From: Astragalus membranaceus
Lineage: Eukaryota; Streptophyta; Magnoliopsida; Fabales; Fabaceae
Direction: 5' to 3'
NCBI GenBank assembly: GCA_039519185.1
Contig: CM076854.1
Location: 154,686,166 to 154,750,165, forward strand
Length of the DNA: 64,000 nt
The notes beneath the pieces are model-generated. The model saw only the letters and a program-made list of their open reading frames with translations. It was not told the DNA's origin and made no database searches. Positions 53,666-64,000 of this stretch are shown piece after piece (within the stretch, counting starts at the first letter, position 1; every line of letters begins with the position of its first letter). The translations under genes and the position numbers were made by a program.

Positions 53666-53909
53666 TGTTATCATAGTTAGCTTAAGATAATTAGTCTGTT
53701 ATAATTGTTAGGCTAGTTGGTTATTGTTGTTAATCAGTTTTACTTTTTCTGTTTTAGCCTTGTGGCTGAGATCTCAGTTTTGTATTTGTATGGCTGAGAT
53801 TAATTCTTCATCTGTATGTATGGTACACTGTTCCATGAAATAATACACAGAATCTTTCTCTCCTTCTTCCATTCCATTGAACATCTCTGTGCAGTCTATC
53901 ATTCTAACA
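53666..53909 (+). repeat. short 5' LTR of copia element 2
   Basis: Starts TGTTA and ends TAACA, an inverted terminal pair, about 244 bp. It is followed at once by a primer-like TGGTATCAGTA. The partner LTR is outside the window, so the left border is inferred from the terminal motif alone. Confidence 0.55.
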
Positions 53910-56382
53910 TGGTATCAGTAGAAGAAGAACCCCCGACCCCCACCTCCCGCTCATCTTCGGCGATGACTCCTCCTCCTCCTCCTCCGGTCGACCCCACAGA
54001 TCCGTTCTACATCCACCATACGGATAACCCCGGCTTGCTGCTCGTCTCCAAGCCCCTCGATGGCTTGAACTATCTCACCTGGCGGCGCTCTATGATTTTG
54101 GCTCTCGATGGTCGAAACAAATTAGGGTTCGTCGATGGCAGCATCCCTGTTCCTGATTCCAATGATCCTGCAAAGCTTCGCATGTGGAAAAGAAACGACA
54201 GCATCGTCGCGTCGTGGATCTTGAACTCGCTAACAAAAGAAATTAGTGCGAGTGTCATCTACTCAACCTCTGCATCAAACATTTGGAACGATCTTGAGAA
54301 GCGGTTCAATATAAAGAACGGCCCAAGAATCTTCCAATTGAGGAAAGCATTACTCAACTGTGTTCAAGGTTCAGACTCCATCAACATCTACTTCACACGA
54401 TTCAAAGGGCTCTGGGCTGAACTCGGTGAACTCAAGACCAATCACACTTGCAATTGCGGCGGAGTTACCCCTCTTCTTGCCTCCATCAAAGAGGAATTCG
54501 TTATGTCCTTTCTGATGGGTGTCAATGAGAGTTTTGCCCATGCTCGCGGCCAAATCTTGTTGATGAAACCGATCCCTGATGAGACTTTCTCCTTATTGCT
54601 TCAAGATGAAACGCAGAGGGTTGTTGGTGTTCAACCAACTTCTAACCCTTCTGCTGAAATGGCTTGTGCTGTGACCCAATCCAATGTCAAAGGCAAGCAT
54701 ACTCGCAAGGATAGACCTTTCTGCTCTCATTGCAACATCCATGGGCATACAAAAGAAAAATGTTTCAAGATCCATGGCTATCCTCCAAGCTTCAAGAGAG
54801 GTGGGAATCCTACGGCTGCAAATAACTCAGTGAATAACATTCTTGACCCTGCTTCAGGTGATCACAATCAGTCTTGGTCTCCACAACAATGCCAGCAGGT
54901 TCTTGCTCTCCTCCAGGCCCAAATGGCACAACTGCCTAGTGCTTCTCAGCAAGACTCCTCTGACACTGCAGGTATTGAAACAATAGGCATGTCGAATTCT
55001 ACTTTAAATTCCCCTTACCAAGCACCTAATGCTTGGATTGTTGACTCTGGGGCAACAGCTCACATTACTTGCTTTCTTGAATTTCTTTTTAACTTCAAAT
55101 TCTTGAAAAACAAGTTTGTGCTATTACCTAATGGAACTAGAGTCCAAGTTGTTGGAACTGGCTCTGTCAAAATAAATTCTCACATTGTTCTTCATAATGT
55201 CCTTTACATTCCCTCCTTTCATGTCAATCTGATTTCAGTGCCCAAAATCACTCCCAATTACAAAATTAATGTGTTGTTTGAAGACATTTTTGTTCTTTTC
55301 CAGGACACTCAAACACACAAGACGATTGGCAGAGGTGATCTCCATCTTGATCTGTTTCTTCTCTATACAGAACACACACTCACAGCTGCTGCCTCACGCG
55401 CAGTTGTGAATTCACATTCTTCAAATAAAGGTTCTATTTTTCACCCTTGTAATAATGTAGTTACAAGTTGTAATGTCTTTAGTGAGCAATCTTTGTGGCA
55501 TTCCCGTTTGGGACATGTATCTGACAAGGTTTTAAAACTTTTTGCAAATAAAATTTCATTGCATTTGCCATCCCATAATTCTAAAGATTGTATGGTTTGC
55601 CCATTGTCAAAATTTAGAAGGCTCTCTTTTCTTTCAAATAACCACTATTCTGAGTCCCCATTTGATCTCATACATGTGGACACTTGGGGACCATATCAAC
55701 ATGCCACTCATGATGGGAAGCATTACTTTCTAACTATTGTTGATGATAGTTCTAGGTTCACATGGTTGTTTTTGATGAAAGCAAAATCTGAGGCTACTCA
55801 TTTAATCAAAAATTTCTTTGAGTATGTTAAAACAAATTTTGACAAGCCTATAAAGCAACTGAGATCTGACAATGCCAAAGAACTCAAACTTGATGCCTTT
55901 CTAAGTGAACAAGGGACATTGCATCAGTTCAGTTGCCCTTATAGGCCAGAGCAAAATGCAGTAGTAGAAAGAAAACATCAACATTTGTTGAATGTTGCAA
56001 GGTCTCTATTGTTTCAATCAAAAGTTCCTATTCGTTTCTGGGGAGAATGTATAAACACTGCAGTTTTTCTCATCAATAGAGTCCCTACTCCTGCTCTTAA
56101 AGGCTGTTCCCCATATGAAATTCTTTACAAAAAACAGCCACCATATGAACACCTTAGAGTCTTTGGCAGCCTCTGTTATGCTGCTGTTCCTTTGCATCAG
56201 AGAAACAAGTTCTCACCTAGAGCTATTCCTACTGTCTTTCTGGGATACCCTCTTGGTTATAAGGGGTATAAACTGTATGACATGGCAACCAGAAAATTTA
56301 TCATCTCAAGAGATGTTGTGTTTGTTGAGCATAAATTCCCTTTCACATCTGTTGATGAAGCAGCAACAGTTGCTGATCCCTT
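53909..56382 (+). CDS. copia gag-pol, interrupted by CACTA in pol
   Basis: The start ATG at 53909 overlaps the LTR end and primer site (MVSVEEEPPTPTSRSSS). In order: a copia gag domain (PGLLLVSKPLDGLNYLTWRR onward); a CCHC knuckle CSHCNIHGHTKEKC; protease WIVDSGATAHIT; GAG-pre-integrase LWHSRLGHVSDKVLKLFANK to CMVCPLSKF; and the integrase core with its acidic triad visible (HVDTWGP, LRSDNAKE, AVVERKHQH), then FWGECINTAVFLINRVPT. After about 824 codons the frame runs into the CACTA end at 56383. Reverse transcriptase and RNase H must lie beyond the CACTA, outside the window. No stop or frameshift was seen before the break. Confidence 0.88.
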
Positions 56383-56399
56383 CACTACAAAAAAAGCTG

Positions 56400-56665
56400 G
56401 ACTTTGCGGCGGGCGAAATCCGCCGCAAAAGACAAATTTGCGGCGGATATTTGGAGTTTGCGGCGGAAGTTTTTCGCCGGTAGCCAGCTCGAAGCAAACG
56501 CGTTGCGGCGGATTTATTGGCGCCGCAAAATCCAACGCAAATTTGCGGCGGATAATCCGCCGGAAAAGGGGACAAATTTTTGACGCAATATATCCGCCGG
56601 AAAGTACCCAGTATCCGCCGCAAATTATCCGCCGCAAAGTACCCCTTATCCGCCGCAAAACACCC
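56400..56665. repeat. CACTA subterminal repeats, left
   Basis: About a dozen GCGGCGGA/TCCGCCGC motifs in both orientations, mostly followed by AAA. They are the likely binding sites of the element's own regulatory protein. Confidence 0.85.
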
Positions 56666-57069
56666 GTTTTATTTAAAAAAAAATGAATATAATTTTTTTA
56701 AAAAAACATTTTTTAAAAAAAAATTTTAATTATTAATATTTTAATTAAAAAAATTATTATTATTTTTAAAAAATAAATTTTATTTTTTTATTTTAATAAT
56801 TATTATTATTTTAATTAAAAAAAATTTAATTATTATTATTTTAATTAAAAAAAATTATTATTATTTTTAAAAAATAAATTTTATTTTTTTAAAAAAATCG
56901 TTTTAATTAAAAATATATATTATTTTATTAATTTTTTTAATTATTGATAAAAAAATAAAATCCAATAACTAATTAATTTTTAATTTAAAAAAATAAAAAT
57001 TGGGAAAAGGAGTCAAAATATCCATACAATTAATAAAATATCCAGACAAATAAATAAAATAATCTAAAG

Positions 57070-58821
57070 CTACTGGGGTGTCTGCCGGTCAATGTCATCA
57101 ACATTATTATAATATGTATCATCTTGAAGTAAAGCACTGAGCGATGACATTTGGACATTAAGATCAATGTCCAGCGGGGGTGACCGCTGCTGGGGGTACT
57201 GCTGGTTTGGCTGGATCAGGGGTGACTGATGTTGGGGCTGCTGGTATGGCTGGCGGGGTGACTGATGTTGCTGCTGGTATGGCTGGAATGGCGGCGCATA
57301 CTGCGGTGTATACTGCGGGGGATATTGGGATGCATACGGCGGGGGATACTGGGGTGCATACTGCTGCTGGTAGTACTGCTGCTGTGGCGGCGGCGGGTAG
57401 GATGCTGATGAGGATGGCCTCGAGCTAGACACCATCTGATCCTGCAAGAACTTAAAGCGCTCCTCCATGCGCTCCTCAGCTACCCTAGCCTGCTCCCGAA
57501 TCGCCTGAATTTCCCGCTCACTTCGATCCCGAATCGCCTGAATTTCCCGATCGCTTTGCTGCTGCCGCTCGGCAATCTGACGCTGAGCCTCGCTCAGTTG
57601 CTGCATCAATTGCCTAACCTCATTCAACTCACCAGCATTGGGAACATAATTGCGACCAGTCGAGGATCCAGAATGTGACTCTGATAGACTCGGAATAATG
57701 CTTGTTCGAAAAGCAGCCGGTCCAATACCACCTGATCCTACCAGACGATTAGTCTTTTGGGGACCAACTGCTCTCTCCCAAACATCACGAGCTACTCTAG
57801 CCTCCTCCACTGGATCGACAGCTGCCCCACTGCCCTGTTGTGACTAATGGTACTCAGCCATCCCACCCTCGAAGCTCTCCTGAAAAAATAACCCAACAAA
57901 TAAATAACTAATTATTAATATAAATAATAAACATTAATTAATATATAATTGTAAAAGTAGTTTTACCTGAATACGTCTCGCCCGATCTGTAACGTACTCA
58001 CCAGTCTCCTCCACCATATGCATGTGGCAATGCAACTCAGGCAAAGTGATTTGCCTTTGTTCCCTCTCCACCTATATATATATACATAAATATATATATT
58101 ATTAATTAAATACACATATTGAAAATGACTAGTTAATTATTATAAATAATTAATTAATTAATCAAGTAATAAATTAAGTAATAAATTTACCAAACGTATG
58201 TAATGCGTTGCAGTATTAACACTCCCCCCGTGTGTGTGCAGCCACCTTTTTCAGAAGCACGGTTCTTCTTGGCTTTCTCACAATAATTCTTAAATCCTTC
58301 ATCTTTCTCCCAATACTCATTAAACTCAGCCCAAGTTGAGTCTCCCATATAAGATGGCTTCGTACGCGTATTGCGCGCCCTCCGCATCAATTCAGAATAG
58401 CGATGAGAACATCTCTTATGGAACACTCTCTCAACTGCGGCTTGCTCCCCTGGATACCATGTACATTTTTCCTATTTAAGAAATTTACAATAATGTTGTT
58501 AATTATAAGGCAATAATTAATTAATTAATCAAGTCAATATAAAAGATAATACAGTACCAAATTAATTATTTCGTAGAATCGAATAACTTACCAAAAATGA
58601 TCTTAACATCTTCTTATTTGCATCCTTATCTTTTCTAACTTCCGTCCAGTTCTTCCAGCTCTTGGTAAAATTCTCCTTGATTGTTTTTGTGATGGCGGTA
58701 GCTGAAGCCTTCGAAGGAATAAAACTGCATTAAAAAAAGATGAATTTTGTTACACCAAATATAAGTTATATATATATATATATATAAATGGCAACAAAAA
58801 TAAATTAATAAATAATAATAT

Positions 58822-58857
<36 letters not shown>

Positions 58858-59202
58858 TTACGAATCGCCAACAATCTGCAATATGATACGCCCATCAGGT
58901 GTAACCCTAATCACCTCAGTCCCATCAATGAATGTGCGTACCCCATCCGCATCAACATGTGTCGGGGATAAGCCCTCAGTACCAACAGGAATCGATGGGC
59001 CCCCTGCAGTACTAGTACTAGCACCATCCTCAGACACAGGTGGTGGCAAATATCCGCCAGTAGTAACAACAACACGCGCAGGCTGAGTACGGCGCCCTAG
59101 GCGAGTAGATGTCTTCCGCCTGCTAGTGCTGGCGGCATCGGGAGGTGGAGGAGGAACATATGCGCCGTCATGATCGGATCCCGAGTCATCATGAGATGCC
59201 AT
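57070..59202 (-). pseudogene. Ptta/En/Spm-type CACTA protein (Transposase_24 family), damaged
   Basis: Five exons on the minus strand: 59202-58862, 58724-58592, 58471-58191, 58071-57967, 57879-57070. The N-terminus is Pro/Ser-rich (MASHDDSGSDHDGAYVPPP). The core has GTEVIRVTPDGRIILQIV, TKSWKNWTEVRKD and ERVFHKRCSHRYSELMRRAR, as in plant Ptta/En/Spm proteins. The C-terminus has a coiled coil rich in Arg, Glu and Gln (DREIQAIRDRSEREIQAIRE) and a Pro/Gln/Tyr repeat tail. Two lesions: a TAG in frame in exon 5 (57844-57846), and a run of six G in exon 3 (near 58217-58226) after which the family-like reading continues in another frame. It likely binds the subterminal repeats. Confidence 0.75.
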
Positions 59203-59403
59203 ATCTGTATAGATCTAGCTAAACATATACATTTAAACAAAACAAACATATACTAAACAAGGTTAACATATATAAACATATACAAAACTCATGCATTAAA
59301 ATAAATAATTTGAATCCCATTCATTCTCAAACAAATAACATCCTTCATTAAAAATAACATCTTCATTAAAAATAGAATTGTTGAAACATAAATTACATTC
59401 ATT

Positions 59404-62400
59404 CTAATTTGAATCCCATTCATTCTCAAAATCATCATCATCGGAGGAGTGAATTCTTGATACACCAATGTGGTCTGTTGCATCATCACCATCAGCATCT
59501 TCGTCATCAACAACTTCATCGCCGGTGTTTGGCTCATCACATAAACGAACAATGGGTTCAACTTGAATCACTTCATTTACATTAGACATCTCTTCCATTT
59601 GATATGGCATAATATCTTCCACCGTGTCATCATTTGTCTGATCAATGCGACCTCTTGGTTTTGTTTTAATTGCGACACACCAACCACGCCTATCAGTCCG
59701 CATTGATGGATAAGGGACATAATAGACTTGTCTCACATTTTGTGCAATGACGAACGGATCATACGGTCGATATCTACCATTCATTTTAATGTCCACTGTA
59801 TTTGACTTTGGATTCACCTTTGTTCCTCGAGCAGACGGATCAAACCAATTACAATAAAAAACAACTACCTTTGGACTAAAATCTAGATGGGGGTACTGAA
59901 GTTCATATATGTGTTGAACCACACCATAAAAATCATCTTCACCTCCTCCAGTGACCCCCTTCATGCACCCTCCACTATTGACTGTCTCTCTGCCCTGTGT
60001 CCATTCATTGGTGTGAAATTTGTATCCATTGACAAAGTATGTGTGCCATTCTTTAACACATCTTCGAGGACCGTCTGATATGTTCCTCAAGTGTTGGTTG
60101 GTAGGATTTGGCGGGAGGGAATACACATATTGACTAAACCACATTGGAAAATGCGCATGAATATGAGCAGAAGATTGGTCTTCACGTACTGCCTCTGATG
60201 ACAAGAACTCCCTAAAAAGAAATAATTTAATTGTTACACTTGTCTACTAGTATTAACTAATTAAGATCGATTAATTGTTAATGTTGAGGAACATACTCAA
60301 TAAATGGTTGCACCTCAGTACAGTTTATCAACACATGAACATGTGCTGAACTTAACTCTTCATCTGTTAGCCAGTGAGTTGACTCCTTCCCAGATGGACG
60401 ACCGCGTAGACAAAAGACAGACAAAGCCAAAGGATGTCGCCATTCAGTATCCACTTCATTTCGACTGCTTCCAGGAGCAAACTGATTCTTGAAATAATGA
60501 GAACAAAAATGTGTTGTTTCACGGTGTAGGTAAGAAGAACATATCGATCCTTCAACTCTAGCTTTGTTTTTCACCGATCTTTTTGAATCACCCATGAACC
60601 TAGAGAATATGATATTAATATATTAATAGTCATATAATATTTTAATTTAAACTTGTTTCTTATATTATTATAATTAATAATTAGCTGACCTTTCAAATGG
60701 ATACATCCATCTGTATTGGACAGGTCCGCCAAGTTTAGCTTCATATGCGAGATGCACCGGTAGATGCTCCATAGAATCAAAGAAACCAGGTGGAAATACT
60801 CTCTCCAACTTGCATAAGATAAGTGGGATGTCTTGTTCCATTTTTGAAAGATCATCAGCTTTTAGCGTTGCAGAACACAAATTCTTAAAGTATTGACTTA
60901 TTTCAATGAGCGGATTCAAAACGTGTGTTGGCAACGAACTAAAAGCGATAGGAAGTAAGCACTCCATGAATACGTGACAATCACGACTCTTCATCCCATG
61001 CAACCTCCCATTATCCACATCCGCACATCTAGATAAATTGGAAGAATAACCGTCTGGCATTTTCAACTCTTTTATCCACTGATAAACTGCTTTCGCTTGT
61101 TCGGTAGATAAAGTATAATTGGCTTTGGGTTTCAAAATCCTAGTACCTTGCTCAACCAACAACAAATCCTTTCGTCTACAGAAATGATCTATATATCCTT
61201 CCTAGCTTTCTCATTGTCTTTCGTTTTGCCTTTCACGTTCATGACAGTGTTAAATATGTTGTCAACATTTCCCTTGATGAACGCATATTTCTGCTTTCTA
61301 AATGGGTGATCCATAGGTAAGAACCTACGGTGCGAGTCAAACCATGAAACTTTTCCTCCGTATTTAAGACTAAAAGCCTTTGTGTCAACCATGCAAATCG
61401 GACACGCCATCTTACCATGTGTCCCCCATCCAGACAACATTCCATAGGCAGGGAAGTCATTTATGGTCCACATCAAAGCCGCCCTCATCACAAAATTTTG
61501 TTTGCGTGCCACATCATAAGTTAAAACACCATTCCACAACCTTTTTAGGTCATCAATCAAAGGTTGCAAATAGATGTCAATACCAGCTGTTGGATTACTT
61601 GGCCCTGGAATAATAGAATTTAAAAACATGTATGGTTTGGACATACACATTTCTGGAGGAATGTTGTATGGGGTAACAATAACTGGCCAACATGAATACG
61701 GTGTTGCCGAGGCTTGAATATATGGTGTGAAACCATCAGAGCACAAACCAAGCCGAACATTGCGCGGATCACTGGCAAAATCTGGATGAACACGATCAAA
61801 ATGCTTCCAAGCTTCACCATCAGATGGGTGACGTAATTCACCAGAATTATTTCTATTTTGATGGTGCCATGTCATTTTACCTGCGGTCTCTATTGAAGTA
61901 AACATCCTCTGTAGCCTTGGAATAAGAGGCAGATAGAACATTGATTTTCGTGGAACCGGTTTGCCTCTGCTCATCCCTGATCTACTGACACGATAGCGTG
62001 GTTGTCCACACAACTTGCATTCCGACAACTCTCCATCATTTATGCCAAACTCATTGTTATAATAGAGCATGCAACCAGACACACAACAATCAATCCTTTT
62101 AGATTTTAAGCCAAGCTTCGATACCACTCTTTTAGCTTCATAATAACTTTGCGGTAAACTCCCTCTAATGGGGGTTGCATCCAACATCATTTTGGTCATA
62201 TATTCCATGCACAACTCAGCAACATTAAATTGAGACTTAAGACCCAACAACCGAACACACATTGATAATTTTGAGTCTGTAGATCCTTCAAATATGGGTT
62301 TATTTGTCTCACTCAAATACATGTAAAACCTTTGAGCTTCCTCATTTGGAACTTCGTCAGCATCTGGTTCTTCAGAATCCAAATTTACTCCAACAGCGTC

Positions 62401-62802
62401 AGATATCATTCCCTGATAAACATCTAACGGTTGTATTCCCCATCCTTCAGATGTCGTAGTCACTGGATAACTACTTGATGTGTGATCTACTACTTCAACC
62501 GGAACATTAACCGCAGGAACTGCAGCTACCCCTGGCGCTCCTTCCCCGTGACGACTCCATGTCCAATAATTTGGCCTAAACCCATTATTGTACAAATGAA
62601 GTCTAACTTCATGTTCATTTTTTATAGCTCGAAATGAACATTTCAAGCACGGACATCTAATACCGCCTTGTCGCCCAAATTCTTCATGATCAATGTACTT
62701 AGCACAAAAAATAAACTCTTCTACTCCTTCTACAAAACGTCGTTTTACACCAGTTCTTCCAGGATACAATCGATCATACATCCAACTACGATCCATTTTC
62801 AA
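59404..62802 (-). pseudogene. TNP2-type CACTA transposase, frameshifted
   Basis: Exons on the minus strand: 62802-60691, 60599-60298, 60211-59404. The domains in order are a transposase-associated domain (MDRSWMYDRLYPGRTGVKR, to WTWSRHGE), the TNP2 transposase domain (LLGLKSQFNVAELC, LGLCSDGFTPYIQA, GWGTHGKMACPICM), a DUF4218 part (GYSSNLSRCADVDNGRLHGM, LPVHLAYEAKLGGPVQYRWM) and a DUF4216 part (YELQYPHLDFSPKVVVFYCN). It ends in an acidic tail at TAG 59404. At about 61187-61196 an apparent extra dinucleotide in an ATAT run shifts the frame, creating a stop at 61189. The rest reads on in the new frame. Catalyses cut-and-paste transposition when intact. Confidence 0.85.
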
Positions 62803-63600
62803 GAACTATACGTATACTACACTACAATAAAAATAAAATAAACTATCAATTACTTCATATTTTGATATATATATATATATTTATTACTCATTTTATTTTG
62901 ATATTTCAATAAACTACCAATTAATTACAAGCAACAGAATGAATTTTTTAATAATGTTATATACAAATAATTTAAACATTATAAATAATAATTCCAAATT
63001 TAATTTTAAATTTCAATTTTTATAAGACAATATATGTTAATAAAATTTATAAGTGAACTTAATAAATAAGTTTTTTCAATATAAATTAATTTGTATTATT
63101 ATTGCAAACAAAATACTAAACAAAATTTTACTAAAAATAGTGAAGTAAGTAATATTTTATTAATTACTTTAACAACTAACCGTAGTGAAGAGAAGGCTCT
63201 GGCTTGAAGCTTATCCTGAACTCAAGCAGAGAGGAAAAAGCAGAGAGAAAAAAGGAGGAACCCAAACAATACCTAAACAAAAAAAACAACACAATTAGTA
63301 ACAAATTCATATTATTATAAAATAATTTAAAAACAAATATTAAAAAAATAAATTAAAAACTAAAACTATTTACTAATATCAAAAACATACCTTGAAGAAA
63401 TTTCCCAATAAGAGCAGAAGACAATTCGTAGGGAGGAAGCGCTACACTTAAAAAACAGATTTAGTAGAGAAGGAGAGAATTTGGGAGAGAGTAAAAGAGA
63501 AATTTTAAGAAGAGAATGGGAGGATTGTTAGAAGTGTGAAGAATGAGAAGTGGGGAATGGATATATATAGAAAAACGCAGTCCAACGGTCAAAAGGGATT
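62803..63600. other. CACTA promoter and 5' leader region
   Basis: AT-rich sequence between the transposase start and the right-hand subterminal repeats. It probably holds the promoter and an untranslated exon on the minus strand. A TATATATAGAAA word lies near 63562. No coding exon was seen. Confidence 0.45.
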
Positions 63601-63890
63601 TGCGGCGGATTTGGACGGTTGCGGCGGATTTTGAAATTCAATATCCGCGGGTTTTTTTTTCGGTGCTTTGCGGCGGATTCTGGACGGTTGCGGCGGATTT
63701 TGAAATTTAAAATCCGCGGGTTTTTTATTTACGGAGGTTTGCGGCGGATTCGTGGTACTTTGCGGCGGATATTCAAATTAAAATATCGCGCCTTTTTTTT
63801 TTAAAAATGCCAAATAATCCGCCGCAAAAGCTATAATCCGCCGCAAATGCTCAATATCCGCCGCAAAAAACACAAATCCACCGCAAAGTA
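63600..63890. repeat. CACTA subterminal repeats, right (partial)
   Basis: GCGGCGGATTTTGAAATT and related units occur in tandem (63601-63790), then inverted CCGCCGCAAA motifs (63828-63890). This is followed by A/T homopolymer sequence to the window end. Confidence 0.85.
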
Positions 63891-64000
63891 CCATTTTTTT
63901 TTAAAAAAAAATTATTCTTTTTTTTAAAAAATTATTATTATTTTTAAAAAAAAATTATTATTTTTTTAAAAAAACTAATATTTTTTTAAAAAAATTATTA

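Larger units (their letters stand above)
56383..64000 (-). mobile_element. large CACTA (En/Spm) transposon, partial (runs off the window)
   Basis: One end is CACTACAAAAAAAGC at 56383. It is followed by direct and inverted GCGGCGGA / CCGCCGCAAA motifs to about 56665. The same motifs reappear at 63600-63890, toward the other end, which is not in the window. The genes are on the minus strand: a TNP2-type transposase and a Ptta/En/Spm protein. The 3 bp before the end are CTT, but the matching duplication cannot be seen. It was inserted into the copia pol gene. Confidence 0.9.

Noticed and set aside
56257..56658. A 133-codon minus-strand frame across the copia/CACTA border.
   Set aside because: It reads the CCGCCG subterminal repeats and the antisense of copia pol; it spans two unrelated elements.
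57180..57428. A plus-strand Ala/Gly-rich frame of 82 codons.
   Set aside because: It is the antisense of the Pro/Gln/Tyr repeat tail of the CACTA protein.

Overview
The window looks like nuclear DNA of a eudicot plant, probably a legume. The evidence is introns with canonical GT/AG borders, two recognisable plastid-targeted plant genes, a dense mix of plant LTR retrotransposons (Sirevirus-type copia, Tekay, Reina and Athila-like gypsy), CACTA, hAT and Helitron DNA transposons, tRNA-derived SINEs and a TRIM. The legume assignment is inference from the style of the repeats. No rRNA, tRNA, CRISPR or bacterial-type operon was seen.

Region 1 (1-24.8 kb) is a nest of transposons. A decayed Sirevirus-like copia element (LTR about 1546-2699, gag 2752-4386, broken pol to 5121) is interrupted by an Athila-like gypsy element. 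Only the Athila LTR, primer site and partial gag remain (5122-5387, 21712-22279, 23671-24812). Inside that Athila LTR sits a tandem array of a young Tekay/Del-like chromovirus: LTR-internal-LTR-internal-LTR (5388-21711), with two intact 1462-codon gag-pol genes and one target duplication (AAAAT) around the whole array. A 1388-bp non-autonomous CACTA element (22283-23670, duplication ATA) sits in the same Athila LTR.

Region 2 (24.8-34.2 kb) is AT-rich and holds a SINE, a possible small orphan gene on the minus strand, a 180-bp tandem duplication with an 18-bp palindrome, an hAT-like MITE, a plant-mobile-domain pseudogene next to an antisense LTR, and a 5'-truncated SANT/Myb-family pseudogene that carries another MITE.

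Region 3 (34.2-39.4 kb) is one Reina-like chromovirus, disabled by an in-frame stop and by loss of a catalytic Asp in reverse transcriptase. It is followed by a SINE with an 18-bp target duplication and a Helitron-like element.

Region 4 (41.4-53.4 kb) is the genic island. It has a nine-exon chloroplast peroxiredoxin-like gene (AAED1/PRXL2 type, plus strand). Convergent to it is a twelve-exon PPR gene resembling Arabidopsis At5g02830 (minus strand). Further on is a small two-exon gene for a putative plastid single-pass membrane protein (minus strand). Introns hold a SINE, a TRIM and a probable MITE, and a retroposon lies between the last two genes.

Region 5 (53.6-64 kb) is a short-LTR copia element whose pol is cut by a large CACTA (En/Spm) transposon that runs off the window. 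The CACTA encodes a TNP2-type transposase and a Ptta/En/Spm (Transposase_24) protein on the minus strand, both with small inactivating lesions. I found no convincing undescribed biochemical system. The most unusual structures are the tandem Tekay array and the roughly 31-bp-phased AATCGATT array in the Sirevirus LTR.
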